A stretch of DNA of 64,000 nucleotides from JAKAVN01 sp963796565 (GTDB lineage: Bacteria > Desulfobacterota > Binatia > Binatales > Binataceae). A program made the position numbers and the translations under genes. Under the pieces are notes generated by a model. That model saw only the letters and a list, made by a program, of their open reading frames with translations. It did not search any database and had not been told where the DNA came from. The first letter of the stretch is position 1; each line of letters begins with the position of its first letter. The DNA lies in NCBI GenBank assembly GCA_963796565.1, contig CAWCMA010000001.1, forward strand, positions 248,001 to 312,000. The letters are read 5' to 3'. Shown piece by piece: positions 15,323-22,659 of this stretch.

Positions 15323-17476
15323 ATGCGCCCGGACGAAACCGCGCGGCTATGCATGGGATGCATGAACGATCGTGGCACCGCCGCGATCTGCCCCACCTGC
15401 GGCTACGACGAAGCCGCGCCGCCTTCCGTACCGTTCCAGCTCGCTCCGCGCTCGGTGCTCAACGATCAGTATATCGTGGGACGCGCATTGGGGGCCGGCG
15501 GATTCGCGATCACCTACCTTGCCTGGGACATCCGCCTCGCCCGCCGCATCGCGATCAAGGAATACATGCCGAGCGGAATGGCGAGCCGCTCGGTCGATAC
15601 CAGCCAGGTCGTGCCCCACAGCGGCCCGTCAAAGGAAGATTTCAATTACGGCCTCGAACGCTTTCTCGAAGAGGCGCGGATGGTCGCGCAGTTCGACGGC
15701 CATCCCGGGATAATCGCAGTCACCAATTTCTTCCCGGCTCACGGCACGGCCTACCTCGTGATGGAATATCTCGAGGGCACCACTCTCAAAGATTACTTGA
15801 AAGATCATGGCGGCCGCCTCGGCTTCAACGAAGCGCTCGAGCTCATGACGCCGGTGATGGACGCGCTGCGCGAGGTGCATCGCGTCAACGTCCTCCATCG
15901 CGATATCAGCCCCGACAATATCTACGTCACTACCAGCGGTTTGATAAAGCTGCTCGACTTCGGCGCGGCGCGCCAGGCCTTGCGCGATCGAAGTCAGCGC
16001 CTGTCAGTCATTCTGAAGGTCGGCTACGCCCCGGAGGAGCAATACCGCAGCACGGGCAAGCAGGGACCGTGGACTGACGTCTATGCGGTCGGCGCGACCT
16101 TTTATCATCTCCTCACCGGCTCGATTCCGCCGCCGTCGATCGACCGCCTGGCCGAAGACACGATTCAGCCGCCGAGCGCGATGGGCGTCGATATTCCGCC
16201 CGCCGCCGAGCAGGCCCTGATGACGGCGCTTTCGGTCAAGGCGGCGCAGCGCTACCCGACGATCCAGGATTTTCAAGCCGCGATCGGCCTCCCGCAGCCC
16301 GGCCAGCCCGTGCCCCCGCCGCCGCATCCGAAGCCCGGGCCTGGTCTGCTTGGATTCGTCAAGACGCTGCCATCGTGGGCGATACCGGCGGCAGGCGCAG
16401 GCTTCATCGGGGTCGCGTTTCTGGTTGGCTTCCTGATCTTCCATCGCAGGCCGGAGCCCCAGTATCAGCCGTACGCGAGCAATCAACCTTACGGACAAAC
16501 CAGCCCGGCCGCTGGTCAACAGCCCACGCAGCCATCCAACCCTTTGGCCAACTTCAATCCTGCCAATCCCTGGGCATCGATCACGGCGTCTCACGCCGGC
16601 GAGATCGCACCGTTGAAGGACACCTGGCCGCTGCCCGACGTGGACGTGATGGCGCAAAAGGCGCTGGTGCGGGCGCAGCAATGGTCGCCTGATGCACAAC
16701 TGGTGGAAATCAGCGTCGAGCTGCAGCAGCAACAGCCCTCGGTTTCGTATCCTTTCTACGTCCAGACCAGCGTCGGCCTAATTATGGTGAAGTTGAGTTT
16801 TTATTCCGCCATGAAACAGCAGGCGATCATGATCACGCCTAACGCACCAAACAACCCCGGCCAGACCGACGGTGACTTTTTCTCCTATGGTTTCGTCGAT
16901 TGGGGTGACAAGCTTCCCGTGCCGACGCGCTTCCTCAGCCTCGGCGATGCGATAAAGCAGGCGCATCTGATGGGGATGCAGGCGAGGATGGTTCGCAGCG
17001 CCACCCTCGAAAATAACGCGCGCGGAACCGAGCAAGGAGGTGTCAATATCTCCGGGCTCAGATGGGTGCTCCTGCCGGTTTTCGGTGATGGGCTCTATGC
17101 GATCAACGCACACCTTCCCGATAGCCGCAGCGCCTCCGATAATGGGAATTCAAGCAGTCTGGCGCCCGCTTCCGGCGGCGCTACCGGGTCGGTCGATAGT
17201 CGATTGATCGGGACCTGGGTCGCGACGGTGCGGACGCCGAATGGTCCGCTTCGTATGCGCTTCACCCCGACCAACGACGGCACTTATCGGACGGCTCTGC
17301 GCGTGGGAGCGTCACCATTGCCCGATGACACGGGTACTTTCCGGGCGATGAATGGCCAATGGTCCCGCCTCGGGCACAATGGCATTTCCGACCATGGCAC
17401 ATATGCGTTCAACGGCTCCGACCAGGTCACCTTCACTACGACACTTGGTGCGCCGGTAACTTATCATCGCGAGTAG
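15323..17476 (+). CDS. Transmembrane Ser/Thr protein kinase with N-terminal zinc ribbon
   Basis: 717 residues. Domains in order: zinc ribbon at 10-27 (C-x-x-C...C-P-T-C-G-Y-D); kinase at about 50-325; one transmembrane helix at about 352-374; and an extracytoplasmic region of about 340 residues. The kinase has the Gly loop 'LGAGGFAITY', Lys79 in 'IAIKEYMP', catalytic loop 'HRDISPDN' (His192-Asn199) and Asp212-Phe-Gly. Ser196 stands where most Ser/Thr kinases have Lys; this K-E-Y-x-P / HRDISPDN pairing is a recognised bacterial subgroup. The outer region is unrecognised, but its last part ('LIGTWVATVRTPNG...') looks like a small beta-barrel sensor. Follows the PP2C gene with one base between. 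Confidence 0.9.
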   Translation: MRPDETARLCMGCMNDRGTAAICPTCGYDEAAPPSVPFQLAPRSVLNDQYIVGRALGAGGFAITYLAWDIRLARRIAIKEYMPSGMASRSVDTSQVVPHSGPSKEDFNYGLERFLEEARMVAQFDGHPGIIAVTNFFPAHGTAYLVMEYLEGTTLKDYLKDHGGRLGFNEALELMTPVMDALREVHRVNVLHRDISPDNIYVTTSGLIKLLDFGAARQALRDRSQRLSVILKVGYAPEEQYRSTGKQGPWTDVYAVGATFYHLLTGSIPPPSIDRLAEDTIQPPSAMGVDIPPAAEQALMTALSVKAAQRYPTIQDFQAAIGLPQPGQPVPPPPHPKPGPGLLGFVKTLPSWAIPAAGAGFIGVAFLVGFLIFHRRPEPQYQPYASNQPYGQTSPAAGQQPTQPSNPLANFNPANPWASITASHAGEIAPLKDTWPLPDVDVMAQKALVRAQQWSPDAQLVEISVELQQQQPSVSYPFYVQTSVGLIMVKLSFYSAMKQQAIMITPNAPNNPGQTDGDFFSYGFVDWGDKLPVPTRFLSLGDAIKQAHLMGMQARMVRSATLENNARGTEQGGVNISGLRWVLLPVFGDGLYAINAHLPDSRSASDNGNSSSLAPASGGATGSVDSRLIGTWVATVRTPNGPLRMRFTPTNDGTYRTALRVGASPLPDDTGTFRAMNGQWSRLGHNGISDHGTYAFNGSDQVTFTTTLGAPVTYHRE

Positions 17477-17558
17477 AGCGGGCCGTAACGGCGATCCCAG
17501 AACGAACCGCGGCGGCAATGCCGATCTATACACTGATGGGCATGGCAATCCCAAAATT

Positions 17559-18533
17559 TCAATTCCTCTGGACTGGATAGCCCGCCCTGTTCCAACTTTC
17601 CATCCCGCCACGCAGAACTGTTACTTGCTCGAACCCCGCCTTCGATAATATTTCCGCCGCGCTCGCCGAGCGCTTTCCACTTCGTCAAATGGTTACTATC
17701 GGCCTTCGCCTGACATCAGTCAGCTCTGGGATTTTTGCCGAGAGTTCCGCGATCGGAATGTTACTTGCGCCCGCAATATGGCCGAGCGGCCCTCGGAATT
17801 CTTCAGGAGTGCGCACGTCAATCAGGGCCATCTCCTCGCCGCTTTCCAGTCGACGTCCAAGAGTCGCTGGGTCGGTAAAGCGTTGCCCCTTTACCCTGCG
17901 AACCAGTCGCGGCAGTAAAGCAACGGCCGCAAGCAACGCCAGGGCAAGCATAGCCTTGCGGATTGCTCCCGCCTGTCCGGAGGCCGCCTCGCGCCCCGCG
18001 TAGCCAAGATAAGTATAAGCCAACGTGCCCGGCGCGATGCACACAAAGGAAGCGAGGACGTAATCGCGAAGACGGATGCGTGTCAGTCCGAAGGCATAAT
18101 TCATGAGATTGAAGGGAAAAAGCGGCACCAGCCGGACGAACGCGACGAAACGCCAGCCTTCCTCCTCAACTCCGCGCATCAGACGACTGAGGCGTTCGCC
18201 GCTCCGCGCCGCAACCCAGTCGAACGCTACGTATCGCGCGATCACGAAGGCGAGCGTGGCGCCCAAGGTCGCGCCGCTAAGGTTCCACAAAGTACCCCAG
18301 ATGGGGCCGAAGACGGCGCCGCCGGCCACGGTGAGCACCGATCCGGGTACGAATAGCACCGTGCCCAAGGCGTACAGGAGCAGGAACAGGATCGGAGCCC
18401 ATCCTCCGAAGCGCTGCAGTTCCAACTTGACAGTCGTGGGCCGGAGAAGTTCGCGATGGAGGCCAAGCCATATAATCGCCGCCGCAAGAGCCGCCGCCAG
18501 AACCGACCGAAAGATGAGATTGCGCCAGTTCAT
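17559..18533 (-). CDS. VTT (TVP38/TMEM64) membrane protein fused to a rhodanese domain; predicted selenoprotein with Sec283
   Basis: Read through one in-frame TGA (17685-17687), this gives 324 residues. Residues 1-215 are a VTT/SNARE-associated membrane domain ('FVPGSVLTVAGGAVFG', 'RLVPLFPFNLMNYAFGL'). Residues 220-324 are a rhodanese: 'ALIDVRTPEEFRGPLGHI', then 'RRPIVTI', TGA, and 'RSGKRSASAAEILSKAG' and 'VLRGGMESWNRAGYPV' to a TGA stop at 17559. The interrupting TGA sits exactly where C-R-S-G-x-R-S has the sulfur-accepting Cys. A SECIS-like hairpin follows. The start (18533) overlaps the desaturase stop by ATGA. Readthrough as selenocysteine is inferred; a nonsense mutation is the alternative. 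Without readthrough the protein loses the active site and the last third of the rhodanese domain. Confidence 0.85.
17659..17687 (-). promoter_or_regulatory. Sec codon and SECIS-like hairpin of the VTT-rhodanese gene
   Basis: On the - strand, the TGA (17687-17685) is followed after 11 bases by a perfect 6-bp stem, GCGCTC-GGC-GAGCGC (17673-17659). The loop starts 17 bases after the TGA, and its first base is G. Bacterial SECIS elements have a loop 16-37 bases after the UGA with G in the first two loop positions. The fit is good, but GC-rich DNA makes short hairpins common, so the conserved protein context carries more weight. Confidence 0.7.
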
Positions 18534-19357
18534 GCGACACGCCTCCAGGTGATAGCGTACGCGCCTGCAGCACCACGGAACGGTTGTAAGAGCATACGGT
18601 CGAGCCACAACTCGCGCGCTTCGCGGAACTGCTCTATGCCAATCGTCATGCCCTGATGGCCGGCGGCGGGCTGATCGCGATAGGTGCCGAGCAAACGATC
18701 CCACCACGCCAGGTTGAAGCCGAAGTTGCTGTTGGTTTCGTCGACCACGATCGAATGGTGGACGCGGTGCATGTCGGGCGTGACCACGAACCATCGAAGA
18801 TAGCGATCGAGCCGCACGGGGATTCGAGCATTTCCATGATTGAACATTGAGCTTGCGTTAAGCAGTACCTCGAAAACGAGCACGCCGAGCGCGGGTGCTC
18901 CCAGCGCCACCACCACGGCGAACTTGATCAGCATCGAGAGCACAATCTCGATCGGATGGAAGCGCGCGCCCGTGGTGACGTCGAAGTCGAGGTCGGTGTG
19001 ATGCATCCGATGCACCCGCCAAAGCGTAGGCACCGCGTGAAACATCACGTGCTGCAGATAGATGGCGACGTCGAGCAGCACCACCGACGCAACCACAGCC
19101 ATCCAAGCCGGAACCGGCAGGTTGTTGAACAGGCCCCAGCCCCGCCTTTGGCCGGCCAGCGCCAGACTCACCGCCGTGGCGGGAAGCAAGATCCTGACGA
19201 ACGCGGTATTCAGTGCGACGACGGTCAGGTTGCTTGGCCAACGTCTGAACCTCGAATATGACCTTGGCCGGCGCGGCGATGCCGCTTCCCACAGCGCCAT
19301 CGCGGCAAAGACGGTGATAAACACTCCCAGGCGTATTGCGGCCTCGCGAGTCAGCAT
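18530..19357 (-). CDS. Sterol desaturase / fatty acid hydroxylase family protein
   Basis: 275 residues from the ATG at 19357. About four membrane segments surround the diiron histidine motifs: 'LQHVMFHAVPTLWRVHRMHH' (H-x-x-x-H and H-x-x-H-H), 'FNHGNARIP' and 'HRVHHS'. This is the full His-rich set of the family, which hydroxylates or desaturates lipids in the membrane. Substrate unknown; carotenoids, sterols and alkylglycerols are all possible. It is the first gene of the operon with the VTT-rhodanese selenoprotein and is divergent from the ArsR-rhodanese regulator. Confidence 0.85.
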   Translation of the reverse strand: MLTREAAIRLGVFITVFAAMALWEAASPRRPRSYSRFRRWPSNLTVVALNTAFVRILLPATAVSLALAGQRRGWGLFNNLPVPAWMAVVASVVLLDVAIYLQHVMFHAVPTLWRVHRMHHTDLDFDVTTGARFHPIEIVLSMLIKFAVVVALGAPALGVLVFEVLLNASSMFNHGNARIPVRLDRYLRWFVVTPDMHRVHHSIVVDETNSNFGFNLAWWDRLLGTYRDQPAAGHQGMTIGIEQFREARELWLDRMLLQPFRGAAGAYAITWRRVA

Positions 19358-19375
19358 CGTTGACCTGCGGCAAAC

Positions 19376-19410
19376 ATTCAATTAATCTCTTGAATGATTA
19401 AATTAAGAGG
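19376..19410. promoter_or_regulatory. Candidate ArsR-type operator between divergent genes
   Basis: ATTCAA-N8-TTGAAT (19376-19395) and an overlapping CTCTT-N13-AAGAG (19387-19409) lie in an AT-rich patch, 19 bases from the desaturase start and 12 bases from the ArsR start. A-T-rich interrupted palindromes of this size are typical ArsR/SmtB sites. Autorepression and control of the divergent operon are inferred. Confidence 0.55.
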
Positions 19411-19421
19411 TTTCCTTCACT

Positions 19422-20093
19422 ATGTCAAGCGAGAATCCCAAACGCGCAATGTTCGAACAGTTCGCGGCGGTAGCTCGTGCTATCGGTTCGGCCCACCGCC
19501 TGGAGTTGCTCGAGCTGCTCGCGCAGACCGAACGCAGCGTAGAGGAGTTAGCCGGGCTGAGCGGTTTGTCGGTTGCCAACGCCTCACAGCATTTGCAGCA
19601 ACTCCGCCGCGCGGGGCTCGTCGGGGCACGCAGGGACGGGAAGCGGGTGCTCTACACGCTCGCCGACGGCGAGGTAGTCGCGCTGCTCGGCGCCTTGCGC
19701 CGGATCACCGAGCGCAACGACGGCGCGGTGGAGAAGGTGCTCAATAGCTACTTTCGCGAGCGCGACAGTCTCGAAGCCGTATCGCGCAAGGAACTGTTGC
19801 GGCGCATGCGGGAGGAGCTTGTCACGGTGATCGACACCCGCCCGGCGGAAGAATTCGCCGCGGGTCACCTGCGCGGCGCCCTCAACCTACCGCTGCGCGA
19901 GCTCAAGCGACGGCTGCGTGAGTTGCCTCGCGAACGAGAGATCGTCGCCTACTGCCGCGGCGCCTATTGCGTGCTCTCATATGAGGCGGTTGCCGAACTG
20001 CGCAAGCGCGGGTTCAAAGCCTTCCGGCTTGAAGAGGGATATCCGGAGTGGCGAGCGGCGGGTCTGCCGGTGGAACATTCCGCAACCGCCTGA
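19422..20093 (+). CDS. ArsR-family regulator fused to a rhodanese domain
   Basis: 223 residues. Residues 10-95 are an ArsR winged helix ('SAHRLELLELLAQTERSVEEL', 'SVANASQHLQQLRRAGLV', 'RRDGKRVLYTL'). Residues 120-219 are a rhodanese domain with active-site loop 'VAYCRGAYC' (Cys178 and Cys183). No cysteine occurs in the DNA-binding half, so unlike SqrR or BigR it has no thiol switch there; any sulfur or redox sensing must come through the rhodanese loop. The ArsR-rhodanese architecture is known from bacteria and linked to sulfide or arsenic responses. It is divergent from the desaturase / VTT-rhodanese operon, which it probably controls. Confidence 0.85.
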   Translation: MSSENPKRAMFEQFAAVARAIGSAHRLELLELLAQTERSVEELAGLSGLSVANASQHLQQLRRAGLVGARRDGKRVLYTLADGEVVALLGALRRITERNDGAVEKVLNSYFRERDSLEAVSRKELLRRMREELVTVIDTRPAEEFAAGHLRGALNLPLRELKRRLRELPREREIVAYCRGAYCVLSYEAVAELRKRGFKAFRLEEGYPEWRAAGLPVEHSATA

Positions 20094-20122
20094 AGCGAGC
20101 GTCGGGATTTGGAGGAAACGCC

Positions 20123-20242
20123 ATGCCGCCGTGGGCAATGATGCCTGGGCATGGAATGGTATTCAGCCCAATCATTGACTATCAGTTTACCATTGAATTG
20201 AAGGCACGCCTGCTTCCCTTGTTGGAAAGAGTCGCCACTTAA
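20123..20242 (+). CDS. Small protein downstream of ArsR-rhodanese
   Basis: A 39-residue frame from the ATG at 20123, with GGAGG 7 bases before it, the best ribosome site in this stretch. It starts 'MPPWAMMPGHGMVFSPI' and ends 'LPLLERVAT'. It lies 29 bases after the ArsR-rhodanese stop, probably in the same transcript. No recognised family. The position and ribosome site support it; the short length is the main doubt. Confidence 0.45.
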   Translation: MPPWAMMPGHGMVFSPIIDYQFTIELKARLLPLLERVAT

Positions 20243-20369
20243 ACCAAGTCCGTGGAGCGACCGACGTGATCGGAGCGGTATAGCCGATGTGTGACGACCG
20301 TAGCGTAGTCACTCGGTTGAGGCGCGTGTCGGATTTGCTTCGGTGCCACGACTACTTGCTTTAAGATAT

Positions 20370-20406
20370 CAACCAGCTCAAAAACCTCGCCGGAGCGGAG
20401 ATCGCA
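20370..20406. repeat. Left copy of imperfect direct repeat bounding the ergothioneine region
   Basis: GCTCAAAAACCT, one base, GCCGGAGCGGAGA, one base, CGCA: this matches 26839-26869 at 29 of 31 positions, and weaker similarity extends 6 bases to the left. Both copies read 'LKNLAGAE' in the same relative frame, so they could be remnants of a duplicated gene end rather than attachment sites. The surrounding 20243-20528 shows no complete gene. Confidence 0.6.
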
Positions 20407-20528
20407 TCGCACGTTGCCCGACCAGACCTGCGGGACTACCTCACCCGGACCAAGGTTTTGGGTAGTGGATCAACTGACCCACTAGCAGATTGTGAGTAGG
20501 TACACCGCCCACTTTGGGGGTATCGAGC

Positions 20529-21851
20529 TTACCCCCGGATCGTTCTGGCGAGTCGGATGCCCATGAACTGCCAGCGGGCATCGGCGGGGAAAAAGTTCCG
20601 ATAGGTGGAGCGAATATGCGAGACCGAAGTCGCACACGAACCGCCGCGCAACACAAACTGGTTGGCCATAAATTTGCCGTTATATTCCCCGAGCGCGCCC
20701 GCTGGTGCGGTGTACCCCGGATAGGGGGAATAGTGACTTTGGGTCCACTCCCAGACGTCTCCAAACATTTGGACTAGCGGGACAGCGGCGTCGATCTGAC
20801 TGACGGGGACGGGGTGGAAGTTTTGGTGCTCGACGAAATTACCCTCGATCGGTAGAGACAGCGCCGCAACTTCCCATTCGGCCTCGGTGGGCAAGCGCGC
20901 ATCGGCCCAGCGTGCGTAGGCGTCGGCTTCGTAGTAGCTGACATGACATACGGGTTCGCTCTCCCGCACGGGTTGCATCCCGGCAAGGGTCATCATCCAC
21001 CAGGCGCCATCTCGCTGTTCCCAATACAGCGGAGCCTGCCAGCCTTCGCGCCGGACCGTATCCCAACCCATGGATAGCCACAACTCCGGCCGTTCATACC
21101 CCCCATCGGCCATGAAAGCCAAATACTCACCGTTGGTGATCAGCCGCGAACCCAACTCGAACGGCTCGACAAAGCTTCGATGCCGAGGGGACTCATTATC
21201 GAAGGCAAACCCGTGACCGTTGTGGCCAATCCAGTAGACGCCTTCGAGAAAGTTCACCCATCGGAGTAAACTCACCGCCGGCGCACGTGTCGGGACGTCG
21301 CGGGTCAGATACGCAGGACGCAAGGGATTGCAGGCGAAGTTGTATTTCACATCAGTCAATAGCAATTCCTGATGCTGTTGTTCGTGGTGCAAACCGAGCT
21401 CGACAATAGGAGACCAGCGCTCGAGCTTCTCGCCATGCAAACCTTCTAAAAAGGCGGTCATATGCTGGTCCACATGGGCTCGATAACGATATACCTCCTC
21501 AACGGTTGGACGTGAGAGTAGCCCCCGTTTGGGGCGGCAATGCCGCTCACCGGACGCCACATAGTAGGAATTGAAGAGATACGCATAGGAGACATGCGGC
21601 GATCGATAGCCCGGAGCGGCCAGGGCCAGAATAAAGGTTTCGAAAAACCAGGTCGTGTGCGCCAGATGCCACTTAGGGGGGCTCACATCCGGCATGGCCT
21701 GAATGACATAGTCTTCCGTCACCAGAGGCTGACAGAGCAGCTCGGTAAGCTGTCGCACCTGATGGTAACGCCTGACGAGGGTCTCCTGGTGGGCAGTCTC
21801 ATCGAGACCGGAGGGGACAGTCGCGCGATGGGTATCGTGAGTGATGGGCAC
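20529..21851 (-). CDS. egtB: Ergothioneine biosynthesis protein EgtB
   Basis: 440 residues from a GTG with GAGG upstream. The N-terminal DinB-like domain carries the iron ligands in 'WHLAHTTWFFE' (His65) and 'HHEQQHQELL' (His156, His160). The C-terminal formylglycine-enzyme-like domain ends with the EgtB hallmark 'LRGGSCATSVSHIRSTYR' and 'FMGIRLAR'. EgtB is the iron sulfoxide synthase that joins oxygen, hercynine and a thiol (Cys or gamma-Glu-Cys) to form the C-S bond of ergothioneine. EgtD is encoded 4 kb away on the same strand. No EgtA, EgtC or EgtE is visible, so a cysteine-using route with an unlinked lyase is likely. Confidence 0.92.
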   Translation of the reverse strand: MPITHDTHRATVPSGLDETAHQETLVRRYHQVRQLTELLCQPLVTEDYVIQAMPDVSPPKWHLAHTTWFFETFILALAAPGYRSPHVSYAYLFNSYYVASGERHCRPKRGLLSRPTVEEVYRYRAHVDQHMTAFLEGLHGEKLERWSPIVELGLHHEQQHQELLLTDVKYNFACNPLRPAYLTRDVPTRAPAVSLLRWVNFLEGVYWIGHNGHGFAFDNESPRHRSFVEPFELGSRLITNGEYLAFMADGGYERPELWLSMGWDTVRREGWQAPLYWEQRDGAWWMMTLAGMQPVRESEPVCHVSYYEADAYARWADARLPTEAEWEVAALSLPIEGNFVEHQNFHPVPVSQIDAAVPLVQMFGDVWEWTQSHYSPYPGYTAPAGALGEYNGKFMANQFVLRGGSCATSVSHIRSTYRNFFPADARWQFMGIRLARTIRG

Positions 21852-21906
21852 ATTCCTCTCCTCTTTCGCGTTGACGTAAAAGACGCCGATCCCGGAAGCC
21901 GCCTCC

Positions 21907-22563
21907 TTAGCCTCTCGATTCTCGCACGAGATCCACTAACTCGCCAAAGCTGTCAACGACATAGTCCGGCGCGCACTGCGACAGCGCTTCGCGCGTGCCA
22001 AAGCCGTAGGTGACGGCGCAGGTCATGGTGCCAGCCGCCTTTCCGGCCAGGATGTCGGCAGGGGTATCGCCGACCATGAGGGCATGCGGTGGCGCACAGT
22101 GTAATGCGGCGAGAGCCGCAAGTATGGTGTCGGGAGCGGGCTTGAGTCGCAGATCGGGGGTCGCACCCTGTATATGCTGGAAGAAGGGGATGAGGGCGAG
22201 CCGCCGCAAGACAATCTCCGCTTGCCCTGACTCTTTGGTGGTGACGACGCCGAGCGTGAAGGTGGACAAGGCCTGTAGGGTGAGTATGACCCCAGGATAG
22301 GGCTGGGTCAGACGGGCGTCCTGACTGGTATACATGCGGCGGTATGCGGTCAGGAAGGTGCTGAGCAGCGAAGGGGACAGCATAGCCCCGAGCTCGCTGA
22401 GCATCTCGGCGAGTGGCTTGCCGATGTGCTGGGCAATCGCGGCGGCGCTGGGCGGGATCCCATCAAGCACAGTCCGCCAGGCGTGCTGAAAAGCCACAGC
22501 GATGTCTCGCCGGGAATCGACCAGCGTGCCATCCAGGTCACACAAGATGGTGGTGATGGTCAT
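21907..22563 (-). CDS. HAD-superfamily hydrolase, phosphoglycolate-phosphatase-like
   Basis: 218 residues from the ATG at 22563. The HAD motifs are 'LCDLDGTLVDS' (nucleophile D-x-D), 'GVVTTKESG' (motif II Thr), a Lys in 'DLRLKPAPD' and 'LMVGDTPADILAGKAAG' (motif IV). The helical cap after motif I is of the Gph/PGMB type. It should remove phosphate from a small metabolite. It lies directly upstream of egtB on the same strand, 55 bases away, so co-transcription is plausible. Confidence 0.85.
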   Translation of the reverse strand: MTITTILCDLDGTLVDSRRDIAVAFQHAWRTVLDGIPPSAAAIAQHIGKPLAEMLSELGAMLSPSLLSTFLTAYRRMYTSQDARLTQPYPGVILTLQALSTFTLGVVTTKESGQAEIVLRRLALIPFFQHIQGATPDLRLKPAPDTILAALAALHCAPPHALMVGDTPADILAGKAAGTMTCAVTYGFGTREALSQCAPDYVVDSFGELVDLVRESRG

Positions 22564-22659
22564 GATCTCGGCTCGCAGCCCCAAGCCCTTTCTTTCATGC
22601 CCCGATTGCTTTGTTGAGCATCAAGGAGCGGATTAGGTACACCATATAGTCGGTGCCCG

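Noticed and set aside
11349..17476. Type VI secretion regulatory module (PpkA/PppA/Fha)
   Set aside because: No Tss structural genes are nearby, and the channel pair is TolQ/TolR-like rather than TssL/TssM.
17464..18794. VTT-rhodanese gene as a truncated protein ending at 17685, or as a pseudogene
   Set aside because: The stop lies exactly on the catalytic Cys codon, the downstream frame is perfectly conserved to a normal end, a SECIS-like hairpin follows, and a second gene shows the same pattern.
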